From: WHSW01 sp963769945
GTDB lineage: Bacteria > Actinomycetota > Thermoleophilia > Solirubrobacterales > 70-9
Direction: 5' to 3'
Length of the DNA stretch: 64,000 nt
Assembly (NCBI GenBank): GCA_963769945.1
Contig: CAVYOA010000004.1
Coordinates: 157,861-221,860 of the forward strand
Below, piece after piece: positions 52,223 through 62,693 of the stretch. A model generated the notes under the pieces. That model saw nothing but the letters and a program-made list of their open reading frames with translations, was not told the origin of the DNA and did not search any database. Position numbers and translations under genes: made by a program. Each line of letters starts with the position of its first letter. Position 1 is the first letter of the stretch.

Positions 52223-53518
52223 ATGACCCCGACGGCAGAGACAGTGGTGATGAAGTTCGGCGGCACGTCCGTCGCCGAAGCCGTGGACTTAAAGCGCGCC
52301 GCAACGCGGATCGTCGACGCGCGGCGCAGCGGCAAGCGGGTCGTCGCCGTGCTCTCGGCTCGCGGCAAGACCACCGACGAGCTCGTCGCCGCGGCCTATG
52401 AGATCTCCGATCGCCCGCTGGCGCGTGAGATGGACATGCTGCTCTCCACGGGCGAGCGAATCTCGTGCGCCCTGTGCGCGATGGCGATCCACGACATGGG
52501 CCACAGCGCGGTCTCGCTGACCGGCTCGCAGGCGGGGATCGTGACCGATTCCTCGCACACGAAGGCCCGCATCCTCGACGTTCGCGCCGATCGCATCCGC
52601 GCCGGGCTCGACGACGACCGCGTTGTTCTCGTCGCCGGGTTCCAAGGCGTCTCGGGTGACTCCAAGGACGTGACCACGCTCGGGCGCGGGCGGCTCGGAC
52701 ACGACCGCGGTTGCGATCGCCGCCGCGCTCGGGGCCGACGTTTGTGAGATCTACACCGACGTCGCCGGCGTCTTCAGCGCCGATCCCCGGCTCGTCAGCC
52801 GACGCGCGCAAGCTGACGATGGTCTCCTTCGACGAGATGCTCGAGATGTCTTCCTCGGGCGCGGGCGTGCTGCAGCTGCGCGCGGTCGAGTACGGGCGAA
52901 ATCACGGCGTCAGGATCCATTGCCGCAGTTCGTTCGATGAGGCGCCCGGTACGCTCGTCGTCGGCGAGGAAGAGACCTTGGAGCAACCGAGCGTGACAGC
53001 CGTGACGCACGCCTACGAGGCGCGTGTGACCCTGACCGGGCTCAACGACGAGCCCGGCGTCGCCGGTCGCGTTTTCACCGCCCTTGCCGACGCCAACGTC
53101 AACGTCGACATGATCATCCAGAACGAGCCCGTCTCGGCCGATCAGAAGGCCGACCTCTCCTTCACCGTCGCCAACGAGGACCTGACCTCGGCGACCGATG
53201 TGCTCGAGCCGCTCCAGGTCGGCGAGCGGCATCGAGACCGACGCCAACGTCGGCAAGGTCTCGATCGTCGGCGCCGGCATGCGCAGCCATCCTGGCGTTG
53301 CGGCGAAGGTGTTCAAGACGCTCGGCGACAACGAGATCAACATCGAGATGATCTCCACGTCGCCGATCAAGATCTCCTGCGTCGTCGCCGCCGACCGCGT
53401 CCCCGACGCGGTCCAGGCGATCCACCAGGCGTTCGAGCTTGGCGATGACGCGATCCGCGAGGAGGATCCCTCCGGCGACCATCGCCCACGAGTGCGCCCG
53501 GCGGGGGAGGCCGCATGA
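52223..53518 (+). CDS. lysC: Aspartate kinase (three frameshifts)
   Basis: About 430 residues from ATG 52223. VVMKFGGTSVAEAVDLKRAA, LSTGERISCALCAMAIHD, GSQAGIVTDSSH and TTLGRG then, in the next frame, GSDTTAVAIAAALGADVCEI. ADPRLV and, after another shift, DARKLTMVSFDEMLEMSSSG lead to ACT domains (RVTLTGLNDEPGVAGRVFTA; VGKVSIVGAGMRSHPGVAAK). Extra bases occur near 52690 (GGGC for GGC), 52799 (GCCG for GCG) and 53222. Phosphorylates aspartate at the start of Lys/Thr/Met synthesis. Overlaps asd by 4 bases. Confidence 0.92.
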
Positions 53519-54559
53519 GCTACCGAGTGGGCGTCGTCGGCGCCACCGGCGCGGTCGGCTCGACGATCCTTTCGATTCTCGCCGAACGCGGCTTTCCGGC
53601 CTCCGAGGTGGTGCCGTTCTCGTCCCAGCGCTCGGCCGGGACGGAGCTCGAGTTCGGCGACGGCGAGATCGAGTGCCGGCCGCTCAGCGACGAGTCGATC
53701 CAGGGCCTCGACATCGTGCTCTCTTCGGCCGGCGGAGCGATCAGCTCGGAGTGGGCGCCACGCTTCGTCGAGGCCGGCGCCGTCGTTGTCGACAACACCA
53801 GCTTCTGGCGCATGCACGATGACGTCCCGCTCGTCGTTCCCGAGGTCAATCCAGACGCCGCCGGAGGGCCACAACGGCCTCATCGCGAACCCGAACTGCA
53901 CGACGATGGAGATGGTCGTCGCGCTCGCACCGATCCATCGCTCGGTCGGGATCGAGCGCTTGGTCGTCTCGACCTACCAGTCGGTCTCGGGAACGGGTCG
54001 CGAGGCGATCAAGGAGCTCAACCAGCAGGCGCGCGCGGTTCTCGCCGGCGAGCAGCCGGAGGTGGCGACGTTCCCCCACCAGATCGCGTTCAACGTGATC
54101 CCGCAGGTCGAGACGTTCAAGGATGGCGATGACTACACGACCGAGGAGCGCAAGGTGATGCGCGAGACGCGCAAGATCTTCGCCGCCTCCGAGGACGAGC
54201 TGCGGATCTCGGCGACCTGCGCCCGGGTGCCGGTCGTCACCGGCCACTCGGAGTCGATCAACGTCCAGACCCGCGAGCCGCTCTCACCCGCGGAGTGCCG
54301 CGAGCTGCTCGCCGCAGCACCCGGTGTGATCGTCGTCGACGAGCCCGGTGAGGCGATCTACCCGCTCGCGCTCGATGGCGCCGGCCGCGACGAGGTGCTC
54401 GTCGGGCGAATCCGCCGCGACCCCTCGCACGAGCGCTGCCTCAACCTCTGGGTCGTCGGCGACAACCTGCGCAAGGGTGCCGCCACCAACGCGGTCCAGG
54501 TCGCCGAGCTCCTGCACGAGCGCGACCTCGTCCGCGTCCCGGCCGGCGCCGCGTTCTAG
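53515..54559 (+). CDS. asd: Aspartate-semialdehyde dehydrogenase (one frameshift)
   Basis: About 347 residues. YRVGVVGATGAVGSTILSIL, FSSQRSAGTEL, and in the second frame from about 53860 HNGLIANPNCTTMEMVVALA with the catalytic Cys, ATCARVPVVTGHSESINVQT and VGRIRRDPSHERCLNLWVVG. An extra G in GGAGGG near 53862 shifts the frame. NADPH-dependent reduction of aspartyl phosphate. Forms an operon with lysC and probably the membrane protein gene 10 bases on. Confidence 0.92.
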
Positions 54560-54569
54560 CCGCGACCTC

Positions 54570-56923
54570 GTGGCCGCGGCGATCGCCTCGGCGGCGCTGA
54601 TAGTCGTCGCCTCGCTGATGGTCGGCCAGGCCGTCCTGCGGCTCAGCGGGCGGCTTGATTGGTCCTGGCTCGCGGGCCCCGTCGGCCTCGCCCTGATCCT
54701 CGTCGCCACCGGGATCGCCGCTTCGCTACAGGCCCGGGGAACTGCGATTGCCGTCGTGCTTGGCGGGTTGCTGGTACTTGCGTCAGCACTCCTGGTTATG
54801 GGGGGGCGACGGCACGGAGAACGTTCGGCGGAGCAGCTCCGCATCCATGCTCCGCACCGTCCTCGCATCCATGCTGCGGAAGCTCCGGCGAACCTTCTCC
54901 GTACCGTCGCTCCTGCTCTTGGGGCCGCCTTCCTGGCGGCCCTGTTTGCGTGCTTTGCCGTTTCATTGCGGCTGGGTTTGTGGGGGTCCTGGGGGTTGGG
55001 CTGGTCAACGACGACATGGCCTCGCATCTGCTGATTGCGGACTGGATCGATGAGCGGTTTCGGCCGGAGCCGGTTTTCATCGATCAGGGGTATCCGTTCG
55101 GACCGCATGCGCTCGTGGCGGGTCTGTCGACGTTGTTGCACGCGAGTTCGATCGACGTCTTCGCCGGGCTGATGCTGGCGATTCCGGCGCTGACGGCGCT
55201 GGTCGCCTACTCGGCGCTGGACGGGCTGGGGACGGCAGCCCGCGTTGCCGCCTCCGCACTGACCGCGCTGCCGTACATGGCAGCGGCCTACCTCGCCCAA
55301 GAGGCGTTCAAGGAGCCGATCATCGCGCTCTTCTTGCTCGGCTTCGCCCTGCTTCTCCCGACCGTCAAGTCGCCCCGCCACGCGATTCCGCTCGGCGTTA
55401 TCGCCGCGGGCGCCGTCTACGTCTACTCCTTCCCGGGCCTGGCGTGGCTGGTCGGAGTGGCGCTCGTCTGGGATCTGTTTTGTCGCTCGTCGGACGCGGG
55501 GGGCGCGTGAGGGTCGGCGGAACATCCGAGCGAAGCGAGACGTTCCGACGACGCCCTCACCCACCCCGGCCGCTCGCCGCGGTTGCGGTCCTCCTCGTCC
55601 TCACAGCCCCAGAGCTCCCCCGCCTGCTCGAGTTCAAGGACTTCCGAGCCCTCGACCCGTCGAAGGCGAACGAGGGCGGGCTCGGCAACCTGCCCGGTCA
55701 GATCTCGCCGCTGACCGCGCTTCGGCGTCTGGCCGACGAGCGAGTTCCGGCTTTCGGCCGGCGCCAGCAGTCTGCCCGACGGTCGTCTTCTACGCCGGCG
55801 CGCTGCTGGCTGCGGTGGCCTTCGCTCTGGCGCTGCCTCGCTGGATTCGCCGCCACGGCGCCGCGATCCCCGCAGCGCTGCTCGCGGCGGTCGTCCTCTA
55901 CTTCGTCGCTCGAGCCCTCGGCACCGTCTACACCTCGGCCAAGGCGATCTCGATCGCCGCTCCGCTGGTCGCGCTTGTCACCCTCGGTGGCCTCTTCGCG
56001 GCGAGCGCACGGCGTTGACGTCTCGCCACCGCCTTCGCGCTCGCCGCCGCGAGCTCGAGCTTTCTGATCCTGCGCCAGGCTCCGGTCGGCCCGGAGGACC
56101 ACATGCGAGGAACTAGCCGAGATCCGGCCCTTGGTGCAGGGCGAGAAGCTGCTCTTTCTCGGTCGCGACAACTTCTTCCTCTACGAGCTCCGTGGCTCGA
56201 AGCCGTTCACCGACGTGAGGAACTTCTACGACCCGTACTTACGTCGAGCCGAACTTCGAGCTCGAGCGAGGTCGTCTCCAAGTTCGACTTCGACTCGGTC
56301 ACCGCGGAGACACTGGCGCGGCTTCCCTATGTCCTGGCGACCCGCGCCGCGTACGCGAGCGAGCCGCCGCCGGGCTACGAGGCGTCGAGCCCACAGAGTC
56401 GTACGACGCTCTGGCGACGCGGCAGCCGCCGCTCGGTCGCGTGCCCGGCGAGACCGACGCCGAGCCCGGGCGCATCGGCGGCTGCGGCGGCGCGCAGGCC
56501 ACCGAGGTCTCGTCCTTCGCCGCGGCCGCCGGTGTGGCCGCGGCCGAGAGTGGTCGTCGCAGACGATCGAGGGCGGCGACGAGCGGCGCCACGATCGAGC
56601 TCGATCTGCCGCCGGGCGAGTGGGATCTCTCGATCCAGTACGACTCCACCCGCGAGCTCGACGATCGACGGGCCCGGGCTGGATGCGACGCTGCCCGGGC
56701 AACCTCGACTACCGCGGTCCGGCGCCGTTCTTCGCCGTCGGCTCGATCGAGAGCGACGGCGGCGAGCCGGCGACGATCACCGCGACCGTCGAGGACGCCG
56801 CCGCCGTCGGCCGGCTGCTCGGTGCGCAGCTCGGTCGCCCACCTCGGCGCGCGTTGCCGCGACGTCGACCAAGCCGCGCAGCGAGAGCTGTGGCGACTAC
56901 GTCGACTGGTACGAGCCGGCTAG
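54570..56923 (+). CDS. Large multi-pass membrane protein, glycosyltransferase-like architecture (many frameshifts)
   Basis: Roughly 780 residues reconstructed from GTG 54570. Helices at the start (AAAIASAALIVVASLMVGQA; GLALILVATGIAASLQARGT), then DDMASHLLIADWIDERFRPE and PVFIDQGYPFGPHALVAGLS (a conserved-looking periplasmic loop), more helices (AALLAAVVLYFVARALGTVY, KAISIAAPLVALVTLGGLFA) and a soluble C-terminal domain (GEKLLFLGRDNFFLYELRGS, VTAETLARLPYVLATRAAYA, SCGDYVDWYEPA). The layout of many helices plus a periplasmic C-terminal domain recalls GT-C enzymes, but no catalytic motif is proven. Frames break about every 200 bases and the gene contains two large palindromes. Confidence 0.6.
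54808..54908. repeat. 101-bp imperfect palindrome inside a membrane-protein gene
   Basis: Outer arms of 27 bases (54808-54834 and 54882-54908) match at 24 positions. Inner arms TCCGCA/TGCGGA continue the pairing, and the decamer GCATCCATGC occurs twice (54841, 54865). The element stays open in the local frame and would encode a polar Arg/His-rich insert (about 33 residues) between helices. Confidence 0.7.
55507..55560. repeat. 54-bp imperfect palindrome with a CGAGCGAAGCGAG core
   Basis: Arms begin GTGAGGGTCGGCGGAAC and end GTTCCGACGACGCCCTCAC, with a short bulge. The core CGAGCGAAGCGAGACGTTCC is of the REP-like type scattered in many GC-rich genomes. It shares a GGAAC/GTTCC tract with the palindrome at 54808 and also lies within the membrane-protein gene. 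Confidence 0.65.
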
Positions 56924-57404
56924 GCCGTCGGCGGCTGCCGAAGCCGCGAGCAGCTTCTCGGCCAGCTCGCGGAAGAAGTCGTTGCGGGTGACGACGGCGT
57001 GGACCGTGCCGCTCGGTCGCGATCGGGATGACCAGCACGCGGTGGTGCAGGAAGAGCTCGGCGAGCTGGGTGTCGGAGTACTCGTCCTCGACGACGACGT
57101 GGTCGGTGGTCAGGTACTTGCGGATCGGCTCGAGCGCGCACGTCTCGCGGCGCTCGATCGCCTCGTCGATCGAGCGCGTGATCATCGCCGCGGAGCCGAG
57201 CTCGCCCACGTAGCCGGGAAACAGCGCGGTCATGAACTCGCGCTCGCCGAAGATGCCGGCGAAGCTGCCGTCCTCGCTCGACCGCGGGCAGGCCCGGGAA
57301 GCCCGGACTCGACCACGCGCTTGACGCGCGGCCGCCGATCAGCTCGTCGGCGCGCCAGCGGCTCGATCTCGCGACAGCGCCGATTTGACGATCGAGTCGG
57401 GCAT
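56920..57404 (-). CDS. CBS-pair protein (frameshifted)
   Basis: About 160 residues from ATG 57404 (PDSIVKSALSRDRAAGA). Joined frames give SSPGFPGLPAVEEDGSFAGI then FGEREFMTALFPGYVGELGS, AIERRETCALEPIRKYLTTD, HVVVEDEYSDTQLAELFLHH, RVLVIPI, and VTRNDFFRELAEKLLAAS. Two CBS motifs are evident. It starts 8 bases after the transporter stop and probably regulates it by binding nucleotides. Its stop and that of the opposing gene share the tetramer CTAG. Confidence 0.65.
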
Positions 57405-57411
57405 CGCGCCT

Positions 57412-58684
57412 CTATAGCACTACGTAGCGGAGCGACGACGTAGGCGGTCGCGATCACCATCGAGACGCATCGTCACCGGGATACCGATCCGCAGGAAGCT
57501 GACGAAGCCGATCGGCCTGCCCGGCGCGCTCGGTCAGCCCGGCGGCGGCGACGTTGGCGGCGGCGGCGATGATCGTCGCGTTGCCGCCGAAGCAGGCGCC
57601 GAGCGAGAGCGCCCACCAGTAGGCGTCGTCGCCGCTGTCCGCCCTGGAGCTCGCTCGACGACCGGGATCATCGCCGTCGTGAAGGGGATGTTGTCGACGA
57701 TCGCCGAGCCGATCCCGCCGATCCAGAGGATCCCGAGCAGCTCGGCGGTGCGGTCGCCGCCGGTCAGGTCCTTGACCGCCGTCGGCGACCTCGTCGATCG
57801 CGCCCGGTCTCCTCGAGCGCGCCGACCATCACGAACAGCGCGACGAAGAAGAACAGCGTCGGCCACTCGATCTTCGAGAGCGCCTGCTCGAGCGGGATCC
57901 GCGTGACGAGCAGCGCCGACCGCGGCGCCCGGTGAGCGCGACGGTCGCCGGCTCGATGTGGAGCGCCTGGTGGGCGAAGAAGGCGAGGATCGTGAGCACC
58001 AGGACGGGACCGGTCCGCCGCAGCTCGTCGGCGTCGCGGATCGAGGCCGCCGCGTCGAGCTCCATGACCAGCTCGCCGGTTCGTTCCGGCGATCTGGAGC
58101 GGCTGCGGTAGAGAGTAGAGGCAGCGCGATCACGACGACGAAGGTGACCACGACGATCGGCGCCAGGTTGACGATGAAGTCGTTGAAGCGTGAGGTCGGT
58201 GGCGCCGGCGATGATGATGTTCGGCGGGTCGCCGATCAGGGTCGCGGTGCCGCCGATGTTGGAGGCGATCACCTCGATGACGATCAGCGGGATCGGGTCG
58301 ATGTCGAGGGCGTCGGCGAGCAGGAACGTGATCGGGACGACGAGCAGGATCGTCGTCAGGTTGTCGAGGAAGGCCGAGAGCAGCGCGGTCGTCACCGGCG
58401 AGGCTGAGCACGACGCGGAGCGGCTCGCCGCGCGAGATCTGCCCGGCGCGGATCGCGATGTAGTCGTAGACGCCGGTCTGCTGGGTCAGGTAGACGAGGA
58501 TCATCATCCCGGCGAGCAGGCCGATCGTGTTGAAGTCGACCGACTCGATCGCCGCCTCCTGGTCGAACTCGGCGCCGACGAAGAGGACGACGATCGCGGC
58601 GCCGAGCAGCGCGACCTTCGTCCGGTGGACGCGCTCGCTGGCGATCAGCGCGAGGCGACGATGAAAGTGATGATGCTCTGCCAC
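57412..58684 (-). CDS. ArsB/NhaD (SLC13-like) ion transporter (many frameshifts)
   Basis: About 420 residues. SERVHRTKVALLGAAIVVLF, FNTIGLLAGMMILVYLTQQT, then in other frames TTALLSAFLDNLTTILLVVP, IASNIGGTATLIGDPPNIII, LTILAFFAHQALHIEPATVA, and near the end VVDNIPFTTAMIPVVE and NATIIAAAANVAAAGLTERA. The duplicated NxP/DN motifs (SAFLDN...; GGTATLIGDPPN; IVDNIP) mark the ion-transporter superfamily, members of which carry sodium/proton, arsenite or dicarboxylates. The true start is unclear (58684 or slightly upstream). A CBS-pair gene follows at once. Confidence 0.75.
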
Positions 58685-58729
58685 GGCGCGCGGCGATCGC
58701 GACGGCGCGATTTATGCGGAGGTGGAAAC

Positions 58730-59438
58730 ATGGGTCGCAGTCGATCGCCGACCAGTCTTCCCGGCTCACCGGGGCACAAAGAGGGAACCCGGCGCCGAGT
58801 TCGACGTCGGGCGCGTCGAGGTCGGCGAGGTGCAGCCGTCCGAGCGCGACGAGGCGATCGACGTCGTCGCCCGGGCGATGAGCGACAGCGCTCAGGACGT
58901 CGCGGCCTCGGCTCCGACATCGAGCGCAACGACCGCCAGCTGCACCGGATGTTCCGCTCGATGTACGCCGACGTCCGCGGCCAGCGCCCGCTCGTGGCGC
59001 GTTTCGACGGGCGCATCGTCGGCGCGGCCAACGAGCTGCGCGAGGCGGGCTGTCGGCCGAAGCGCTCGAGAAGCTGCGGCTGGCGCCGGCGGAGCTCGCG
59101 ATCGGCCCGCGCGCCTTGCCGCGGGTGGGGCAGCCGCTGGCTCGGCGACTGGGAGCGCCGCGACCCCGACCGCCGCGCACTCGCACTTCGGCCCCTTCGG
59201 CGTCGAGCCCGCGCTGCAGGGACGCGGAATCGGCAGCCTGTGAGCTGCGGCGAGTACACGCGCCGCGTCGACGCAGCCGGCGAGCGACGCCTACCTCGAG
59301 ACCGAAAGCCCGAGAACGTGGCGCTCTACAGCCGCTTCGGCTGCGAGGTCATCGACGAGGGCGAGTCTCTGGGGACATCCGCACCTGGTTCAGGTGGCCG
59401 AGGCCGGCGCCGACCCGCCGGCGACGCGAAGCGCGTGA
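58730..59438 (+). CDS. GNAT-family N-acetyltransferase (frameshifted)
   Basis: About 230 residues. ATG 58730 has GGAGG seven bases upstream. In successive frames: EFDVGRVEVGEVQPSERDEA, SDIERNDRQLHRMFRSMYAD, VRGQRPLVARFDGRIVGAAN, HSHFGPFGVEPALQGRGIGS (acetyl-CoA loop, Q/RxxGxG/A), PENVALYSRFGCEVIDEGES. Transfers an acetyl group from acetyl-CoA to an unknown amine. Ends at TGA 59436-59438, converging on the next gene. Confidence 0.75.
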
Positions 59439-59440
59439 GG

Positions 59441-59609
59441 CTAGTCGTCGGCGAGCTTCTCGACGACTTGCCGCGCGGTCTCGGGGTCGACGTCGGTGAA
59501 CTTCAGATAGAGGCTCACTGCGTCGTCGATATGGCCGAGCAGGGCGGCCTGCTCGCACCTCGGGTGGAGGGGTCGGCGCGCCCGGGGGGAGTATGGATCC
59601 GTCGCTCAT
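59441..59609 (-). CDS. Small acidic protein (about 55 aa, frameshifted)
   Basis: ATG 59609 begins MSDGSILPPGAPTPPPEV; after one indel the frame gives EQAALLGHIDDAVSLYLKF TDVDPETARQVVEKLADD and TAG at 59441. The Pro-rich start and helical acidic end look like a real conserved microprotein. It follows the deacetylase-like gene by 12 bases on the same strand. Function unknown. Confidence 0.5.
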
Positions 59610-59621
59610 CGGCGCCGGAGA

Positions 59622-60553
59622 CTACCCGGAGGGCACCGTCGCCGCGAGCTCGCCGGCCGGCGACCAGGCGCACCCGGCCCTCGCTCGCGCTCAGCGCCAG
59701 CTCGAGGTTCGACTCGATCGTCTCCCACCTTGGCGGGGTCGAGGGCCATGTCGCTGCGGATCGCGAACGCCATGTGGCGAAACCCACCGTCCTGCACCCG
59801 CGGCATCAGCCAGCTCTCGAACAGCCGGCGCTCGGCCCACGGATACAGGGTCACTCCGGCTCCGGCGCTCAGCGGAACGAGGACGAGCCGGTCGTCTGCA
59901 TGCGGTCCGGAGGCCGCCTCCCGGAAGTCGCTCGGCGACGGCACGTAGGCATCGAGCGGGGCGTCGGTGTAGTCGGGCAGGGTCCCGGTCGTCCGCTCGC
60001 CGTCGACCGTGCCGCTGACCGCGGCCATCCCCGGCTCGACGGTGAGATCGACGCAGACTCCCGCCTCGCGGATCTGAGCCACGACCGGGTCGCTGAGGAA
60101 GTGGTCGCCGCCGCGGTAGCAGCGGGGCGGGCCGCCGAAGTGCGAGCTGAAGGCCTCCAGCCCCGTGTCGACGCTGTTCGCAACCCAGCCCGCGTCTGCG
60201 TGATCGGCGATCCAGCGGCCCGGGTGCTCGGGGTCGAGGCGCCAGGCGTGGACGTGCAGGCCGACCTCGTCGCCCTGCTCGAGCAGCTCGGCCCAGAGCG
60301 GCGCGAAGCGCTCCAGCGCCCAGGCCGGCGAGCCGCAGGCACCCTCTATCTGCGAGTCCGCCCGAACGAACCAGCTCAGCCGGACGGGTGCTGCGGTGAC
60401 CGCGGCAAGGCGCTCTCGCAGCTCAGGCAGGAGCGCGACGATCCGCTCGAACCCGTGCCAGGTCGGATCGGTGAGGTCGACCTCGCGACCGTCGGGCTCG
60501 ACGTCGATGCAAACTGCGGCTGGGAGTGCGGCTCGACGGCCGAAACGCCACAC
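59622..60553 (-). CDS. Polysaccharide deacetylase-like protein
   Basis: About 310 residues from GTG 60553. PAAVCIDVEPDGREVDLTDP supplies an Asp pair, LLEQGDEVGLHVHAWRLDPE supplies H-x-H, and GGPPRCYRGGDHFLSDPVVA plus GVCVDLTVEPGMAAVSG follow the NodB barrel order. The start choice rests on the frame opening just 9 bases after the HdrB-like stop. One indel near 59720-59640 precedes the end VAGELAATVPSG. A de-N-acetylase of surface glycans is likely; motif fit is partial. Confidence 0.65.
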
Positions 60554-60561
60554 GCGCTGAC

Positions 60562-61458
60562 TCAGGTGGGCACTCCGGCGAGCCGCTCGCCGACCCACTC
60601 GGTCGAGGCGATGTGGCGGTTCATGCCCAGCTGCTTGGGCTCGAAGCCGAGCGCCAGCCCGACGAGCTGCGGCAGGTGCAGGACGGCGAGGCCGAGGTCG
60701 CGGTTGACGATCTTCGCCGCCTCGGGCTGCTGCATGTCGAGGTTGAGGTGGCAGAGCGGGCACGGCGTGACCAGGCAGTCGGCGCCGTCGTCGAGGGCGT
60801 CGCCGATGTGGGTGCCGGCCTGGCGCAGCGAGGTCTCGCGGTTCATCGTGATCGATCGGGAAGCCGCAGCACTTGCGCGCGCCGTCGTACTCGACGACCT
60901 CGCCGCCGAGCGTCTCGATCACCTGCTCGAGGTAGAGGTCGCGCTCGGGGTGCTCGTCGTAGCCGAGGCGGTGCTTGGGGCGGATGATGTAGCAGCCGTA
61001 GAACGGCCCGACGCGCAGGCCGGCGAGCGGGCGCGTGACCTTCGCCTCAGGCCGTCGAGGCCGTAGTCCTCGACGAGCAGCCAGAGGAAGTTCTTGTTCT
61101 CCAGTCGTGCCTTGTCCTTCGTACTCGAGCCCCTCGTCGGCGAGCGCCTCGTTGATGTGGGCGCGGTAGGCGCGAGTCGGCGTCGAGGCGCTGCTGGCAT
61201 TCCGACTGCGCGCCCTGGCAGGTCGAGCAGATGTTCATCATCGCCAGGCCGGTCTTCTGGGCGAGCGCGAAGGTGCGCGCGTTGAGCGTGTCGGCGAGCT
61301 CCTGGTTGTGCTCGGCGATCACGCCGGCGCCGCAGCAGTTGGCGCGGTCGAGCGTCGACCAGCTCGATCCCGAGCCGCTCGGCGACGAGCGCCATCGAGC
61401 CGTGCAGCTCGGGCGTGAAGCCGCGCGAGACGCAGCCGGGCCAGTAGGCGAGCTTCAT
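60562..61458 (-). CDS. HdrB/CCG-domain subunit of succinate dehydrogenase (SdhE-type, frameshifted)
   Basis: About 297 residues from ATG 61458 with AGGAGAGGA upstream. KLAYWPGCVSRGFTPELHGS, MALVAERLGIELV, then VIAEHNQELADTLNARTFAL, LAMMNICSTCQGAQSECQQR, and in other frames VIETLGGEVVEYDGARKCCG, DALDDGADCLVTPCPLCHLN. Two CCG cysteine motifs, as in heterodisulfide reductase HdrB. Next to sdhA and sdhB this matches the non-classical membrane-anchor subunit of class E succinate:quinone reductases. Broken by several indels. Confidence 0.8.
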
Positions 61459-61481
61459 TCCTCTCCTTCGGTCGTCGGTGA

Positions 61482-62693
61482 TCATCGGCGACGCGACCGT
61501 CTCGCGGCTCGGCGGCGGTCGAGACGGCCTCGGGCTCCTCGTCGGGCTCCTTCGGCTCCGGCTCCTCGTCCTCCTCGCCCGTGATGTAGAGGTTGAGCTC
61601 GTCGCGGTGCTCCTCGGCGTGCTCGTCGATGTGCTTGACGTGCTCCTGCGCGTCGCCGGGCAGCTTGTGGTGGATGCCGGGGATCAGCTTCGGCAGCGAG
61701 CGCATCTTGCCCGCGCGGATGCCGCGGATCGCGGTCGGGATCGAGCCGATCAGGCCCTTGATCGCCGCCGAGCTTCGGCATCAGCTTGCCCTTCACGCCC
61801 GGGGCGTAGGACTCCTGCAGCAGCAGCGACTCGTCGAGCGTGCCCTTCTTCTCGATGATCTTGACGAACGCGGCCTCGTGGTTGTGGCCGTTGTTGTGGT
61901 CGTCGATCTCCTCGTCGTGGCCGGCGGCGCGGCGCAGGCGCATGATCTGGTCCATCGGCGCGACGCCCTTGGGGCACGCGTCGACGCAGGCGAAGCAGTG
62001 GGTGCAGTCGTAGATGCCGTGCGGGTCCTGGGCGAGGTCGCACAGGCGCTCGCGGCTCTCGACGTCGCGCGGGTCGCCGACGAAGCGGTAGGCCTTGGCG
62101 AGCGCCGCCGGGCCGATGAAGTCGGGGTCGGCCTCCATCGAGAGGCACGAGGAGACGCAGGCGCCGCACTGGATGCAGGCGATCGTCTGGGTGATGTCGA
62201 CCATCGACTCGGGCGGCACCACGCGCTCGCGCTCGGGCGGGTCGCCGTCGTCGAGCAGCCACGGCGTGACCCGGCGGATCTTGGCCCAGTGCGTCGACTC
62301 CATGTCGGTGACCAGGTCCTTGATCACCGGCATGTTCCCCATCGGCTCGACGACCACCGGATTGGGTTCGCCGTTCAGTTGCGCCGGTTGGCGGCCTCGT
62401 GGGCCTCGCCGATCTGGGTCAGGCAGGCGAGCGTGGACTGGCCGTTGATCTGTCACCCCGCACGAGCCGCAGATCGCGGCCCGGCACGAGCAGCGCACGG
62501 ACAGCGAGCCGTCGTCGCGGTCCTTGGCCTGCAGCAGGCCGTCGAGCACCGAGAGGGTCGGGTCGAGCTCGACGTCGAACTCCTGCCAGTAGGCCCGCCC
62601 TCGCCCGGCTCGGGCTTGAACCTGCGGACCTTGAGCGTGTAGTTCTCGGTCGCGGCTTCGCCTGCGGTCGCGCTCGGTCTCTGCCTGGCCCAT
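61482..62693 (-). CDS. sdhB: Succinate dehydrogenase/fumarate reductase iron-sulfur subunit (frameshifted)
   Basis: About 400 residues. After a shifted N-terminus: YWQEFDVELDPTLSVLDGLL, the [2Fe-2S] cysteines in VRCSCRAAICGSCGV, then ACIQCGACVSSCLSMEADP and YDCTHCFACVDACPKGVAPM for the two cubane clusters. An unusually long C-terminal extension (about 150 residues: DDHNNGHNHEAAFVKIIEKK, LPKLIPGIHHKLPGDAQEHV, acidic end) is not in E. coli SdhB. ATG at 62693 abuts the sdhA stop. Confidence 0.88.
   Translation of the reverse strand: MGQAETERDRRRSRDRELHAQGPQVQARAGRGRAYWQEFDVELDPTLSVLDGLLQAKDRDDGSLSVRCSCRAAICGSCGVTDQRPVHARLPDPDRRGPRGRQPAQLNGEPNPVVVEPMGNMPVIKDLVTDMESTHWAKIRRVTPWLLDDGDPPERERVVPPESMVDITQTIACIQCGACVSSCLSMEADPDFIGPAALAKAYRFVGDPRDVESRERLCDLAQDPHGIYDCTHCFACVDACPKGVAPMDQIMRLRRAAGHDEEIDDHNNGHNHEAAFVKIIEKKGTLDESLLLQESYAPGVKGKLMPKLGGDQGPDRLDPDRDPRHPRGQDALAAEADPRHPPQAARRRAGARQAHRRARRGAPRRAQPLHHGRGGRGAGAEGARRGARGRLDRRRAARRSRRR

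Noticed and set aside
58190..61066. A 958-codon plus-strand frame spanning several genes
   Set aside because: It crosses a transporter, GNAT, deacetylase-like and HdrB-like genes; only a short part (GNAT) is real coding sequence.
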